The notes under the pieces: generated by a model | Told to the model about the DNA's origin: nothing | Database searches by the model: none | What the model saw: the letters and a program-made list of their open reading frames with translations, nothing else | Source of the DNA: Bacteroidota bacterium | GTDB taxonomy: Bacteria > Bacteroidota > Bacteroidia > Chitinophagales > Chitinophagaceae | DNA length: 64,000 nucleotides | Reading direction: 5' to 3' | Assembly (NCBI GenBank): GCA_018267725.1 | Contig: JAFDXY010000027.1 | Coordinates: 1 to 64,000, forward strand | Made by a program: the position numbers and the translations under genes | Shown: piece after piece, positions 1-9,447 of the stretch | Position numbering within the stretch: the first letter of the stretch is position 1 | Layout of the letters: each line of letters begins with the position of its first letter

Positions 1-171
1 AAAACATTTAATTGAAGCAAATTTTATTTTAAAAATTAAATACTTCAATTAAAATTAGCTTAATTAAACATTTTCTAAACATTTTATTATTTGTAAAGTG
101 TTTTAGAAGAATGTTTTTTAAGAAATAAAACCATTTCAACATCAATGGCTTTTCTTCTTTATAACTTCATC

Positions 172-201
172 TTGCAGGCTTGTGTTGCTTCCTTAACTTC
201 G
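172..201 (+). promoter_or_regulatory. candidate promoter of purL
   Basis: TTG at 172-174 and TAACTTCG at 194-201, separated by 19 bases, resemble the Bacteroidota -33/-7 pattern (TTG...TAnnTTTG) with one mismatch in the -7 element. The element ends only 7 bases before the purL ATG at 209, so a transcript from here would have almost no 5' leader. Bases 1-171 upstream show no gene that I can support. Confidence 0.45.
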
Positions 202-208
202 CAGCGTT

Positions 209-2437
209 ATGGAAATTACTGTCAAAACAGCCCAAGAACTTCGCCTTACGGCAGATGAATTTGAACTCATCAAACAAAAATTAGGTCGTACACCCAACTT
301 TACTGAATTATGTACTTTCAGTGCTATGTGGAGTGAACATTGCAGTTATAAAAATTCAATTAAATGGTTAAAAACATTACCTCGCAGTGGTGGCAGAATG
401 TTGGTTGCTGCAGGTGAAGAAAACGCAGGCTTAATGGATATGGGCAATGGTTGGGGCGTTGTGTTTAAAATAGAAAGTCATAATCATCCTTCGACAATAG
501 AACCCTTTCAAGGTGCAGCTACTGGTGTTGGAGGTATTCAAAGAGATATTTTTACCATGGGTGCAAGGCCAATAGCATCTTTAAACAGCCTTCGTTTCGG
601 AAATTTAAAAGACAAAAAAACACAACGTTTATTAAGTGGTGTAGTAAAAGGCATTGGTCATTACGGAAATTGTTTTGGTGTGCCAACGGTTGGCGGAGAA
701 GTTTATTTTGAAGAATGTTATCATACCAACCCTTTGGTAAATGCAATGAGTGTTGGTATAATGAAAGCCGATAAAATGGTTAGTGCCACTGCAAAAGGGA
801 AAGGTAATCCTGTTATTTATGTAGGAAGTGCAACAGGTAAAGACGGAATTGGCGGAGCCAGTTTTGCAAGTGCTAACATAACAGAAGAAAGTACAGAAGA
901 ATTGCCGGCAGTGCAAGTGGGTGATCCGTTTCAAGAGAAAAAATTATTGGAAGCTTGTTTAGAAGTAATTGAAACAGGTGCTGTGGTTGGTATGCAAGAT
1001 ATGGGTGCTGCAGGAATTATTTGCAGTACAGCAGAAATGAGTGCTAAAGGCGAAGTAGGTATGAGGATTGATTTAGATAAAGTTCCTACAAGGCAAAAAA
1101 ATATGAAAGCATGGGAATTATTATTGAGTGAAAGCCAAGAAAGAATGTTGATGGTTGTTGAAAAAGGAAGAGAACAAGAAGTAATTGATGTGTTTGAAAA
1201 ATGGGATTTAAGTTGCAGTACAATTGGAGAAGTTACAGATGATGGTTTATTAAAATTTTATATGAACGAAAATTTAGAAGCAACAATTCCTGCTTATGAA
1301 TTAGTTTTAGGTGGTGGTGCTCCGCAATACACAAGAGAATATGCTGAACCAAAATATTTTGAGAAAATAAATGAATTTAAAATAGATGATGTAAAAGATA
1401 TTCATTCAAATAACGAATTAAAATTGGTTGCAGAAAAATTAATTCAACTCCCAAACATAGCAAGTAAACGTTGGGTTTATACGCAATACGATAGTATGGT
1501 AGGAGCTGCCAATACAAGCACTAACGCACCAAGTGATGCTGCGGTTGTTTTGGCAAAAGGAACAGGTAAAGCATTAGCTATAACAACAGATTGTAACAGC
1601 AAATATGTTTTTGCTAATCCGTATGTTGGTGGCATGATTGCAGTTGCCGAAGCTGCAAGAAATATTGTTTGCAGTGGCGGAGAACCTATTGGCGTTACCA
1701 ACTGTTTAAATTTTGGTAATCCTTATAATCCTGAAGTATATTATCAGTTTGTAAAAGCGGTAACAGGTATGGGAGATGCATGTAAAAAATTTAATACACC
1801 TGTAACTGGTGGCAATGTTAGTTTTTATAATCAAAACCCAGAAGGGCCGGTTTATCCAACACCAACAATAGGGATGGTGGGTGTGTTAGATAATATAGAA
1901 AATAAAATGACATTAGATTTTAAAAAGGAAGGAGATATCATTTTATTATTAGGTAAACAACAAAATGATATTGCATCATCAGAATACTTGCATAAAATAT
2001 TAAATATAGAATATTCACCTGCTCCACATTTTGATATTAATGAAGAGTTTCAACTACAACAATTTGTTTCAAACATTATTAAAGAAAAATTAATTGAAAG
2101 TGCACATGATATTAGTGAAGGAGGATTGTTAATTACGTTATTAGAAAAAGGCTTTAATAAAAATCTTGGTTTCAACGTCATTTCGAATGAAGTGAGAAAT
2201 CTCTCAGATATTCGTAATGATGCATTCTGGTTTGGCGAAGCACAAAGTAGAATAGTAATAACAGTGAAAGAAGGCAGAATGAAGGAGATAGAAGATAAAT
2301 GTAAAGCATCAAATATTTCAATCACCAAATTAGGAACTGTTACTTCAAATGCAATAATTATTGATGAAAACAATTGGGGAAGCATTATTGATTGGAAAGA
2401 AAAATACGATACTGCTATTGAAAAAATTTTAAATTAA
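209..2437 (+). CDS. purL: phosphoribosylformylglycinamidine synthase, PurL subunit
   Basis: PurL converts FGAR, ATP and glutamine-derived ammonia to FGAM in purine synthesis in the cytoplasm. The 742-residue length is that of the short PurL form, which works with separate PurS and PurQ subunits; neither is in this window. Visible family motifs are WSEHCSYK (residues 41-48), ESHNHPS (89-95), a glycine-rich stretch after it, and SAHDISEGGL near residue 630. The start is the first ATG after a promoter-like element. hldD follows after 4 bases, suggesting one transcript. Residues about 655-668 are encoded by a dispersed palindromic repeat fused in frame (see the repeat at 2174). The family assignment is secure. 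Confidence 0.97.
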   Translation: MEITVKTAQELRLTADEFELIKQKLGRTPNFTELCTFSAMWSEHCSYKNSIKWLKTLPRSGGRMLVAAGEENAGLMDMGNGWGVVFKIESHNHPSTIEPFQGAATGVGGIQRDIFTMGARPIASLNSLRFGNLKDKKTQRLLSGVVKGIGHYGNCFGVPTVGGEVYFEECYHTNPLVNAMSVGIMKADKMVSATAKGKGNPVIYVGSATGKDGIGGASFASANITEESTEELPAVQVGDPFQEKKLLEACLEVIETGAVVGMQDMGAAGIICSTAEMSAKGEVGMRIDLDKVPTRQKNMKAWELLLSESQERMLMVVEKGREQEVIDVFEKWDLSCSTIGEVTDDGLLKFYMNENLEATIPAYELVLGGGAPQYTREYAEPKYFEKINEFKIDDVKDIHSNNELKLVAEKLIQLPNIASKRWVYTQYDSMVGAANTSTNAPSDAAVVLAKGTGKALAITTDCNSKYVFANPYVGGMIAVAEAARNIVCSGGEPIGVTNCLNFGNPYNPEVYYQFVKAVTGMGDACKKFNTPVTGGNVSFYNQNPEGPVYPTPTIGMVGVLDNIENKMTLDFKKEGDIILLLGKQQNDIASSEYLHKILNIEYSPAPHFDINEEFQLQQFVSNIIKEKLIESAHDISEGGLLITLLEKGFNKNLGFNVISNEVRNLSDIRNDAFWFGEAQSRIVITVKEGRMKEIEDKCKASNISITKLGTVTSNAIIIDENNWGSIIDWKEKYDTAIEKILN
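2174..2210 (+). repeat. dispersed palindromic repeat inside purL, copy 1
   Basis: The segment beginning AACGTCATTTCGAATGAAGT is identical at 28 of 29 bases to an intergenic copy at 38981-39009, and is related to one arm of the palindromic element at 19367-19445. Here it is read in frame and encodes VISNEVRNLS inside PurL. It lies between conserved blocks (GGL...GF and FWFGEAQSR), a place where a loop insertion could be tolerated. Confidence 0.8.
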
Positions 2438-2441
2438 ATTA

Positions 2442-3473
2442 ATGAATCAGAAATATATAATACTAACAGGTGCAGCAGGCTTTATTGGCAGTTGTATGTT
2501 ACAATTATTAAATGATAATGGTTTTGAAAACATTATTATTGTTGATGATTTTGGTGTAGAAGAAAAAAGAAAAAATTGGGAATCGAAAAAATATTCTAAT
2601 GTAATTGAAAGACAAAGTTTATTTGAATGGTTGCAAAAAGAAAACCCATTAATCAATTGCTTTATACATATTGGTGCAAGAACAGATACTACAGAATTTA
2701 ATTACGCCGTGCATGAGGAATTGAATGTACAATATTCAAAAGATGCTTGGCATTATTGTGTTGAAAAAAACATTCCTTTTATTTATGCTTCATCGGCTGC
2801 AACCTATGGTGCAGGCGAGTTTGGATATGATGACAACCATGAACTTCCTTTTAAATTACATCCGTTAAATCCTTATGGTGTAAGTAAAAATGAGTTTGAT
2901 AAATGGGCTATTCAAACCTCATCCCAACCTTCTTCTAAAGGAGAAGGAGTAAATGCCCCCCCGTTTTGGGCTGGTTTAAAATTCTTTAATGTATATGGCC
3001 CTAACGAATATCATAAAGCAAGAATGGCCAGTGTTATTTGGCACTCATTCAACCAAATAAAAAAAGATGGTGTGGTAAAATTATTCAAATCGCATCGCCC
3101 CGATTTTAAAGACGGACAACAATTGAGAGATTTTATTTATGTAAAAGATTTAATTGCTGTTATTTATTGGATGTTTCAATCAATGGAAAACGAACAATGG
3201 AAAATTGAAAACAACGGATTGTATAATTTAGGAACAGGTAAAGCAAGAAGTTTTGATGATTTGGTAAAAGCAACTTTTGCAGGGTTAGACTTACAACCAA
3301 ATATTGTTTATATTGATATGCCCGAAGATATTAGAGATAAATACCAATATTTTACCGAAGCCAATATGAGCAAACTAAAAGCAGCAGGTTATACAAAACC
3401 ATTTTATTCTTTAGAAAAAGGTGTTGATGATTATGTAAGAAATTATTTGAATAAAGGTTTGAAAATTTATTAA
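2442..3473 (+). CDS. hldD: ADP-L-glycero-D-manno-heptose 6-epimerase
   Basis: This short-chain dehydrogenase-type epimerase makes ADP-L-glycero-D-manno-heptose for the lipopolysaccharide inner core. The NAD(P)-binding motif TGAAGFIGS is at residues 9-17. The catalytic Tyr-xxx-Lys is at Y145/K149 (NPYGVSKNEF), followed by GLKFFNVYGPNEYHK, the HldD/RfaD signature. Length 343 is slightly above the usual roughly 310-330 because residues about 159-173 come from a repeat-like insertion. It starts 4 bases after purL. Finding it beside lpxB and waaA in one 64-kb window supports a Gram-negative envelope with heptose-containing LPS. Confidence 0.93.
   Translation: MNQKYIILTGAAGFIGSCMLQLLNDNGFENIIIVDDFGVEEKRKNWESKKYSNVIERQSLFEWLQKENPLINCFIHIGARTDTTEFNYAVHEELNVQYSKDAWHYCVEKNIPFIYASSAATYGAGEFGYDDNHELPFKLHPLNPYGVSKNEFDKWAIQTSSQPSSKGEGVNAPPFWAGLKFFNVYGPNEYHKARMASVIWHSFNQIKKDGVVKLFKSHRPDFKDGQQLRDFIYVKDLIAVIYWMFQSMENEQWKIENNGLYNLGTGKARSFDDLVKATFAGLDLQPNIVYIDMPEDIRDKYQYFTEANMSKLKAAGYTKPFYSLEKGVDDYVRNYLNKGLKIY
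2916..2965 (+). repeat. hairpin repeat inserted in frame in hldD
   Basis: The stretch contains CCTTCTTC, a 4-base loop, then GGAGAAGG, an 8-bp stem with one GT pair, followed by a run of seven C. It encodes a Ser/Gly/Pro-rich insert (SQPSSKGEGV and flanks) just after the catalytic Tyr/Lys of HldD, a point where the epimerase family normally goes straight on to the FWAGLKFFNVYGP block. It resembles the GC-rich repeat in the aminotransferase gene at 36940. Confidence 0.6.
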
Positions 3474-3491
3474 CTTACAATAAATTTTTAT

Positions 3492-3767
3492 ATGACAACA
3501 GACGAGAAGAAAAAAGAATTACAAAATATTATTGCATCTGCTGATGATGAACTTACTAATATTTTAATGGAAGCTGCAACAGATTATCAAGTTGCTGCAA
3601 AGGAAAATTTTGTTATACCACAAGAATGGATTGATGAAGCAAATGAACGTTTAGCAGATATGGAAAGCGGAAAAGATAAAGGTGTTTCTGCAGAGGAAAG
3701 TATGGAACAGGTAAAGAAAATTCTTAAAGAAAAATGCAATGTTGTTTACCATCCACCTGTCTTTTAA
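3492..3767 (+). CDS. putative antitoxin of a RelE/ParE-type pair
   Basis: A 91-residue acidic, mostly helical protein with no recognised DNA-binding motif. It is called an antitoxin because of its position: it is small and its 3' end overlaps by 29 bases a RelE/ParE-like toxin gene. Proteins of this kind (long helical segment, then a toxin-wrapping tail) commonly pair with ParE toxins in Bacteroidota. Its C-terminus VVYHPPVF overlaps the toxin start. The pair sits between hldD and proC in the same direction and may be transcribed with them. The function is inferred from arrangement, not from a diagnostic motif. Confidence 0.6.
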   Translation: MTTDEKKKELQNIIASADDELTNILMEAATDYQVAAKENFVIPQEWIDEANERLADMESGKDKGVSAEESMEQVKKILKEKCNVVYHPPVF

Positions 3768-4029
3768 AGCAGAAAAACAATTAGAGAATTTACTTAATTG
3801 GTACACCGACATTGATACTCAACTTGCAATCCGGTTTTCTGATGAGTATGCTTTAGCCCTTCACCAACTCTCACATCATCCTACAAACTACTTATTTATT
3901 TCTGTGGGTTTAAGAAGATTACCTTTTAAAACGCTAAAAGTAATGCTGATATATTCTGTAAAAAATAATGTTGTAAAAATTACTTCTGTAAAAGATATGC
4001 ATAGCAAACCCGATAAAAACTTCTATTAA
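3739..4029 (+). CDS. RelE/ParE-family toxin
   Basis: A 96-residue protein with the ParE/RelE layout: an N-terminal strand (LSFKAEKQLENLLNWY), a helical hairpin, and C-terminal strands with the pattern LRRLPFKTLKVMLIYSVKNN, similar to the RRFPYxIxY motif of this fold. Family members inhibit gyrase (ParE) or cleave mRNA (RelE); the sequence does not let me choose between them. The ATG at 3739 overlaps the upstream antitoxin by 29 bases, typical translational coupling. proC begins 2 bases after the stop. Confidence 0.7.
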   Translation: MLFTIHLSFKAEKQLENLLNWYTDIDTQLAIRFSDEYALALHQLSHHPTNYLFISVGLRRLPFKTLKVMLIYSVKNNVVKITSVKDMHSKPDKNFY

Positions 4030-4031
4030 TT

Positions 4032-4826
4032 ATGAACAACAAAATAACTATTATTGGCGGCGGCAATTTAGGTACTGCCATTGCAGAAGGTTTAATTAAC
4101 AGCGGTTTTATTCTTCCTACAAATATTACTATTACTAAAAGAAATATTGAAACACTTTTACCCTTGGCAGATAAAGGCGTAAATATTAGTAATGATAATA
4201 TTAAAGCAGTTCAATTTGCCGATTATATTATTTTAGCTATCAAACCTTTTCAGGCAAAAGAGGTCTTACAACAAATTCAACCTGTATTAAATAATAAAAT
4301 TTTAATTAGTGTTGTTACCGGATTATGGATAAAAGATATAATGGAAATAGTAGGAAATAAGTTTACCGTATTTCGTACCATGCCCAATACTGCTATTGCC
4401 ATTCAAGAAAGTATTACATGTATTTCATCTTGCAATGCAACCGAGCAGCAAACAAATTTTGTTGAGAACTTGTTTAATCAATTAGGTAAAACAGTTTTTA
4501 TAGAAGAAAAGTTAATGGATGCAGCAACAGTGTTAGGTGCTTGCGGAACAGCTTATGCCATGCGATATATAAGAGCAAACATTCAGGGCGGAATTGAAAT
4601 TGGTTTTAGTGCAAAAGTAGCATCGTTAATTGCGGCACAAACAGTTAAAGGTGCAGCAGAATTGTTATTACAAAAAAATACGCACCCCGAACAAGAAATA
4701 GATAAAGTAACTACACCAAAAGGTTGTACAATTGCAGGGCTTAATGAAATGGAGCATCAAGGGTTTAGCTCATCTTTAATTAAAGGGTTGGTTACAAGTT
4801 ATAAGAAAATAGTAAATGATATGTAA
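4032..4826 (+). CDS. proC: pyrroline-5-carboxylate reductase
   Basis: ProC catalyses the NAD(P)H-dependent reduction of pyrroline-5-carboxylate, the last step of proline synthesis. The Rossmann motif GGGNLGTAIAEGL is at residues 9-21. The family block FRTMPNTAIAI is near residues 116-126, and the C-terminal substrate region GCTIAGLNEMEHQGF ends near residue 250. The length of 264 is normal. It follows the toxin gene directly. Confidence 0.95.
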   Translation: MNNKITIIGGGNLGTAIAEGLINSGFILPTNITITKRNIETLLPLADKGVNISNDNIKAVQFADYIILAIKPFQAKEVLQQIQPVLNNKILISVVTGLWIKDIMEIVGNKFTVFRTMPNTAIAIQESITCISSCNATEQQTNFVENLFNQLGKTVFIEEKLMDAATVLGACGTAYAMRYIRANIQGGIEIGFSAKVASLIAAQTVKGAAELLLQKNTHPEQEIDKVTTPKGCTIAGLNEMEHQGFSSSLIKGLVTSYKKIVNDM

Positions 4827-4861
4827 TATAAATACATTAGATTAATTTTAAAATTATAAAC

Positions 4862-6082
4862 TTGAACAAAAATTTTACTCAAAAAATAATTACTTTTTTT
4901 TTCTTTATTGTAATTTTTACTACAAATAGTTTAGCACAAACTGTTCAGCCAGAAAAAAAAGATTCTGTAATTCAGAAAGATATGGGCGATGTTTATCGTT
5001 CTATTTTTAAACCTAAAAAAAGTAGTAAACAAGATTCAATAAATGCTAAACGTAAATATCAATTTGCGTTTATTCCTGCAATTGGTTACACTTTGCAAAC
5101 AGGTTTTGCAGCAGTACTTAGTGCAAACATGGCGTATCTTTCAGATACAGGGTATAATACAAAACTATCAAGCGTTAATACAAGTTTTACTTACTCTCAA
5201 TACAAACAAACTATTATTCCCTTTGTTGCAGATATTTGGACAAAAGGGAATAAGTGGAATTTTATTTCAGATTTTCGTTATATAAATTACCCATCAAGTG
5301 TTTTTGGATTAGGAGGAAAAACAGACCCTAATAAAGGTGTTACTATTAATTTTCAGGCATTAAAAATTCATCAAGCAGCTTTAAAATCTTTATCAAACGA
5401 TTTTTATGCAGGAGTAGGTTTTTATTTAGATAAATTTTGGGATATAAAAGCTATTGACCCTTTAACAAGAACCGAAAACAAACAACTACAAAAAGAATTA
5501 GGCTCAACAGAATCTGCAGTAGGATTGGCTTTTAGAGTTTTACACGATACTAGAAAAAATCAAATTAATCCTGATGGTGGTTCTTATTATAATATTGTAT
5601 TCAGAAAAAATATAAAATCTTTTGGTAGCGATAGTGCATCTCAAACTTTATTAATAGATGCTAGAACTTATTTTCATTTCCCAGATAAATCTAAAAACGT
5701 ATTAGCCCTTTGGACTTTAGATTGGTTAAGCCCCGCACAAGCACCACCTTATTTATTATTGCCAAGTACCGGATGGGATGATCAATATAATACAGGGCGT
5801 GGTTATATACAAGGAAGATTTAGAGGCAGAACTATGATTTATTTTGAAAGCGAATATCGTTTTGGAATTACACAAAATGGATTACTTGGCGGCGTTGCAT
5901 TTGCAAATCTTCAAAGTTTTTCGAGCGATATTTCAAATCAATTTAGTGCAGTATTTATTGGCTATGGAGTTGGACTAAGAATTAAACTAAACAAACATTC
6001 AGGTGCCAATTTATGTTTAGACTATGGTTGGGGGCAAAATGGATCGGGCGGTTTTTTTGTGAATTTGGGTGAAGTGTTTTAA
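4862..6082 (+). CDS. outer-membrane beta-barrel protein, BamA/D15-like
   Basis: A 406-residue exported protein. A TTG start at 4862 gives a good signal peptide (NKNFTQKIITFFFFIVIFT, cleavage after ...NSLAQ near residue 26); no ATG precedes this hydrophobic segment. The rest is rich in alternating aromatic strands. The C-terminal half (FRVLHDTRKNQINPDGGSYY, then YIQGRFRGRTMIYFESEYRF) resembles the bacterial surface antigen D15/BamA barrel family, including a GRFRGR motif like the VRGF/Y region. No POTRA domains are present, so it is not BamA itself. The substrate is unknown. Confidence 0.7.
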   Translation: MNKNFTQKIITFFFFIVIFTTNSLAQTVQPEKKDSVIQKDMGDVYRSIFKPKKSSKQDSINAKRKYQFAFIPAIGYTLQTGFAAVLSANMAYLSDTGYNTKLSSVNTSFTYSQYKQTIIPFVADIWTKGNKWNFISDFRYINYPSSVFGLGGKTDPNKGVTINFQALKIHQAALKSLSNDFYAGVGFYLDKFWDIKAIDPLTRTENKQLQKELGSTESAVGLAFRVLHDTRKNQINPDGGSYYNIVFRKNIKSFGSDSASQTLLIDARTYFHFPDKSKNVLALWTLDWLSPAQAPPYLLLPSTGWDDQYNTGRGYIQGRFRGRTMIYFESEYRFGITQNGLLGGVAFANLQSFSSDISNQFSAVFIGYGVGLRIKLNKHSGANLCLDYGWGQNGSGGFFVNLGEVF

Positions 6083-6159
6083 TTGTGAAGAAGATGCAAA
6101 ATTTATTTCTGAAATTTATTTTTAATGTAAGTTGAATTTGAATTATTCAACTCATTAGA

Positions 6160-6669
6160 ATGAAAAAATATTTTGCACTTAGTTTTTTCTTTTTTGCTTC
6201 ACTACAATTATATTCTCAAAATTTTAAAATTTATAAATCCGATTCTGAGTTTATACAAACGGTATTAGCAGAGCATAATTTTTATAGGCAACAAATACAA
6301 GTTCCATCTTTACAATGGAGCGAAGCACTAACTAAAGAAGCTGAACAATATGCACTTCAATTAGCTAAAACAAACACATTTAAACATAGTAGTAATAGAA
6401 TTAATGAAGGAGAAAATTTATGGATGGGTACTGCTAATGCATACACTGTAAAAGATATGCTGCATTCGTGGACAGAAGAAGCAAAAGATTTTGTGTATAA
6501 TGTTTTTCCTAATTGTTCTAAAAACGGAAATGTTGTTGGGCACTTTACACAAATAATTTGGAAAACTACTACTCAAGTTGGCTGTGCTATTGCTACTAAT
6601 GGTAATAATGATTATTTAGTTTGCAGATATTTTCCGGCGGGAAATTGGATAGGTGAGAAGCCTTATTAA
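6160..6669 (+). CDS. secreted CAP (SCP/PR-1) domain protein
   Basis: A 169-residue protein with a signal peptide (KKYFALSFFFFASLQLYS) and one CAP domain. Both signature motifs are clear: GHFTQIIWKTTTQVGCA (CAP1) and VCRYFPAGNWIGEKPY (CAP2) at the C-terminus. The likely cavity residues are His in LAEHNFYR, Glu in NEGENLW and His in VGHFTQ. Bacterial CAP proteins are extracellular and of mostly unknown function; sterol binding and protease activity have been reported in some eukaryotic relatives. It is convergent with the aconitase gene across a terminator hairpin. Confidence 0.9.
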   Translation: MKKYFALSFFFFASLQLYSQNFKIYKSDSEFIQTVLAEHNFYRQQIQVPSLQWSEALTKEAEQYALQLAKTNTFKHSSNRINEGENLWMGTANAYTVKDMLHSWTEEAKDFVYNVFPNCSKNGNVVGHFTQIIWKTTTQVGCAIATNGNNDYLVCRYFPAGNWIGEKPY

Positions 6670-6702
6670 TAAAAAATCCTCACAAATTATTCATGAGGAT
6701 TT
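6670..6702 (-). terminator. intrinsic terminator of the aconitase gene
   Basis: AAATCCTCA (6674-6682) pairs perfectly with TGAGGATTT (6694-6702) across an 11-base loop. On the minus strand the stem is followed by a run of T, so it fits termination of the gene that ends at 6729. The T-run on the plus strand is short. Confidence 0.75.
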
Positions 6703-6728
6703 AATGTTATATTGTTTAATATTATGTT

Positions 6729-8999
6729 TTAATTGCTTGCCACTTGTTTGCGGATAATGTTTAATGCACCACCTGCTTTAAACCAATCTATTTGTTGTTG
6801 GTTATAAGTGTGGTTGGTAACAATTTCTTCTTTATTTCCGTTTGAATGATTTAAAACTAATGTTACTGATTTGCCTGGTGCAAAACTGGTTAAACCAATT
6901 GCATCAATTGTATCATCTTCTTGAATTTTATCGTAATCATTCTTATCTGCAAAAGTTAATGCCAACATTCCTTGCTTCTTTAAATTGGTTTCGTGAATAC
7001 GTGCAAATGATTTTGTTAGCACAACACGAACACCTAAATGGCGTGGCTCCATAGCAGCATGTTCACGTGAACTTCCTTCTCCGTAATTTTCATCTCCCAC
7101 AACAATACTTCCAATACCTGCGGCTTTGTAAGCACGTTGTGTTGTAGGCACAGTGCCATATTCGCCTGTTAATTGATTTTTAATATTATCAGTTTTATCA
7201 TTAAAAAAATTAACTGCACCAATTAACATGTTGTTTGAAATGTTATCTAAATGTCCTCTAAATTTTAACCAAGGCCCTGCCATAGAAATATGATCGGTTG
7301 TACATTTTCCTTTGGCTTTAATTAATAATTTTAATCCTTTTAAATCTGTTCCTTCCCAAGCAGCAAACGGATCTAATAATTGTAAACGTTTACTTGTTGG
7401 AGAAACTTCTACCACAATATTACTACCATCAGCAGCAGGTGCTTGGTATCCTGCATCATCTACTGCAAAACCTTTTGTTGGTAATTCATATCCTGTTGGT
7501 GGATCTAATTTTACTTGCTCGCCTTTTTCATTGGTTAAAGTATCTGTTAATGGATTGAAAGTTAAATCTCCTGCAATGGCTAATGCTGTTACTAATTCGG
7601 GGCTTGCAACAAATGCAAATGTGTTAGGATTACCATCGGCACGTTTTGCAAAATTTCTGTTGAAAGAATGAACGATGGTATTTTTTTCTTTTTTCTCTGC
7701 ACCAACTCTATCCCACATACCAATACAAGGTCCGCAAGCATTAGCAAAAACTTTTGCTCCAATTTTATCAAACGTATTTAAAAAACCATCTCTTTCAATG
7801 GTATAACGAACTTGTTCAGAACCCGGAGTAATAGTAAATTCTGCTTTTGTTTTTAAACCTTTTTCGCTTACTTGTTTTGCTAAACTAACTGCACGAGAAA
7901 TATCTTCGTATGATGAGTTAGTGCAAGAACCAATTAAGCCAACTTCTATTTTTGTTGGCCATCCGTTAGCAGCAGCAACTTCTTTCATTTTAGAAATTGG
8001 TGTTGCTAAATCCGGAGTGAATGGGCCGTTTAAATGTGGTTCTAATTCACTTAAATTAATTTCAATTACTTGATCAAAATATTTTTCAGGGTTTGCATAT
8101 ACTTCAGCATCGGCAGTTAAATATTCTTTTATTTTATCGGCAGCAGCAGCAATTTCTTCTCGCCCTGTTGCTTTTAAATAACGGCTCATACTATCATCAT
8201 AACCAAACGTAGAAGTAGTTGCACCAATTTCGGCACCCATATTACAAATGGTGCCTTTACCTGTGCAACTCATATTGGTTGCACCTTCTCCAAAATATTC
8301 AACAATAGCTCCGGTACCACCTTTTACAGTTAATATACCGGCAACTTTTAAAATAACATCTTTAGGTGCAACCCAACCACTTAGTTTTCCGGTAAGTTTT
8401 ACACCAATTAATTTTGGCCATTTTAATTCCCAAGGTAAGCCTGCCATAACATCACAAGCATCGGCACCACCAACGCCAATAGCAATCATTCCTAAACCAC
8501 CTGCATTTACTGTGTGAGAATCTGTACCAATCATCATTCCGCCCGGAAATGCATAATTTTCTAAAACTACTTGGTGAATAATTCCTGCACCGGGTTTCCA
8601 AAAACCAATTCCATATTTATTTGAAACAGAAGCTAAAAAATCGTACACTTCTTTGCTTTCTGTTGTGGCAATTTGTAAATCTTGTTTGGCTTCAACTTTT
8701 GCAGTAATTAAATGATCGCAATGCACGGTTGATGGAACGGCAACTTTAGGCCTTCCTGCTTGCATAAATTGTAGTAGAGCCATTTGTGCAGTAGCATCTT
8801 GCATAGCAACACGGTCTGGTGCAAAATCTACATAGCTTTTACCACGTTCAAAATTTTGCAATTGCATATCACTGTGTAAGTGGGCAAATAAAATTTTTTC
8901 TGAAAGTGTAAGTGGGCGGTTTAATACTTTTTTTGCTGCATCTACTTTTGCAGGCATTGCTGCATAAACCTTTTTTATCATTTCAATATCAAAAGCCAT
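6729..8999 (-). CDS. acn: aconitate hydratase
   Basis: Aconitase interconverts citrate and isocitrate in the TCA cycle through a [4Fe-4S] cluster. The three cluster cysteines are visible: C359 in GSCTNSS, and C422 and C425 in ACGPCIG. The swivel domain ([15 protein letters not shown], near residues 645-660) completes the order of domains 1-3 then 4. The length of 756 matches the mitochondrial-type aconitase common in Bacteroidota rather than the roughly 890-residue AcnA. Its neighbour isocitrate dehydrogenase (9989), on the opposite strand, catalyses the next step. Confidence 0.96.
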   Translation of the reverse strand: MAFDIEMIKKVYAAMPAKVDAAKKVLNRPLTLSEKILFAHLHSDMQLQNFERGKSYVDFAPDRVAMQDATAQMALLQFMQAGRPKVAVPSTVHCDHLITAKVEAKQDLQIATTESKEVYDFLASVSNKYGIGFWKPGAGIIHQVVLENYAFPGGMMIGTDSHTVNAGGLGMIAIGVGGADACDVMAGLPWELKWPKLIGVKLTGKLSGWVAPKDVILKVAGILTVKGGTGAIVEYFGEGATNMSCTGKGTICNMGAEIGATTSTFGYDDSMSRYLKATGREEIAAAADKIKEYLTADAEVYANPEKYFDQVIEINLSELEPHLNGPFTPDLATPISKMKEVAAANGWPTKIEVGLIGSCTNSSYEDISRAVSLAKQVSEKGLKTKAEFTITPGSEQVRYTIERDGFLNTFDKIGAKVFANACGPCIGMWDRVGAEKKEKNTIVHSFNRNFAKRADGNPNTFAFVASPELVTALAIAGDLTFNPLTDTLTNEKGEQVKLDPPTGYELPTKGFAVDDAGYQAPAADGSNIVVEVSPTSKRLQLLDPFAAWEGTDLKGLKLLIKAKGKCTTDHISMAGPWLKFRGHLDNISNNMLIGAVNFFNDKTDNIKNQLTGEYGTVPTTQRAYKAAGIGSIVVGDENYGEGSSREHAAMEPRHLGVRVVLTKSFARIHETNLKKQGMLALTFADKNDYDKIQEDDTIDAIGLTSFAPGKSVTLVLNHSNGNKEEIVTNHTYNQQQIDWFKAGGALNIIRKQVASN

Positions 9000-9166
9000 A
9001 ATTACTATTTTTTAATTTATGATGTTAAAATAAAATTTGAAAAAAGATAATTTTTGCGGTGCGAATGTACATTAAAACCAAAGGCAATGAAAATGTGTTT
9101 TATATAAAAAATGTTTTTAATTTTGTTTTACCCCTACGCCATAAAACAGCTAATAAATTGAACATT

Positions 9167-9385
9167 ATGCAAAAACTACGCGAGTTTGTTGAGTTAAACG
9201 CATTTGGGGTTTGTAATGCAATTGGAGAAAAATTAGGTATTGCTACATCAAGAATTAGAATGTGGTTTATTTATATTTCGTTTTTAACTTTTGGCTCTCC
9301 TATTATTATTTATATGATATTGGCTTTTTGGATGAATGTAAAAAAATATATTCTTGCTGCTAAAAGAAATCCTTTTGTTAATTAA
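9167..9385 (+). CDS. PspC-domain small membrane protein
   Basis: I place the start at the ATG at 9167, giving 72 residues. A GTG-started reading from 9059 would add a basic, non-conserved-looking leader. The sequence has the PspC pattern: an N-terminal amphipathic segment, GVCNAIGEKLGIATSRIRMW, then a single hydrophobic segment (residues about 40-60) and a short basic tail. PspC proteins are inner-membrane components of envelope-stress responses in proteobacteria; in Bacteroidota this small domain protein has no settled role. It is separate from the other psp genes, none of which is visible here. Confidence 0.75.
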   Translation: MQKLREFVELNAFGVCNAIGEKLGIATSRIRMWFIYISFLTFGSPIIIYMILAFWMNVKKYILAAKRNPFVN

Positions 9386-9414
9386 TTTTTTTGTTGGAAT
9401 GTTTGATGAATGAA

Positions 9415-9447
9415 TTTGTTATTCATAACCACTCTCATTTATTTTTG
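9415..9447 (+). promoter_or_regulatory. promoter of the FKBP gene
   Basis: TTTG at 9415-9418 and TATTTTTG at 9440-9447, 21 bases apart, are an exact match to the Bacteroidota pattern TTTG/TAnnTTTG. The start codon is at 9462, so the leader is only about 10 bases. Confidence 0.65.

Noticed and set aside
9059..9166. GTG-started 5' extension of the PspC-domain gene
   Set aside because: The added residues are basic and unlike the family; the ATG at 9167 gives the usual small PspC protein.
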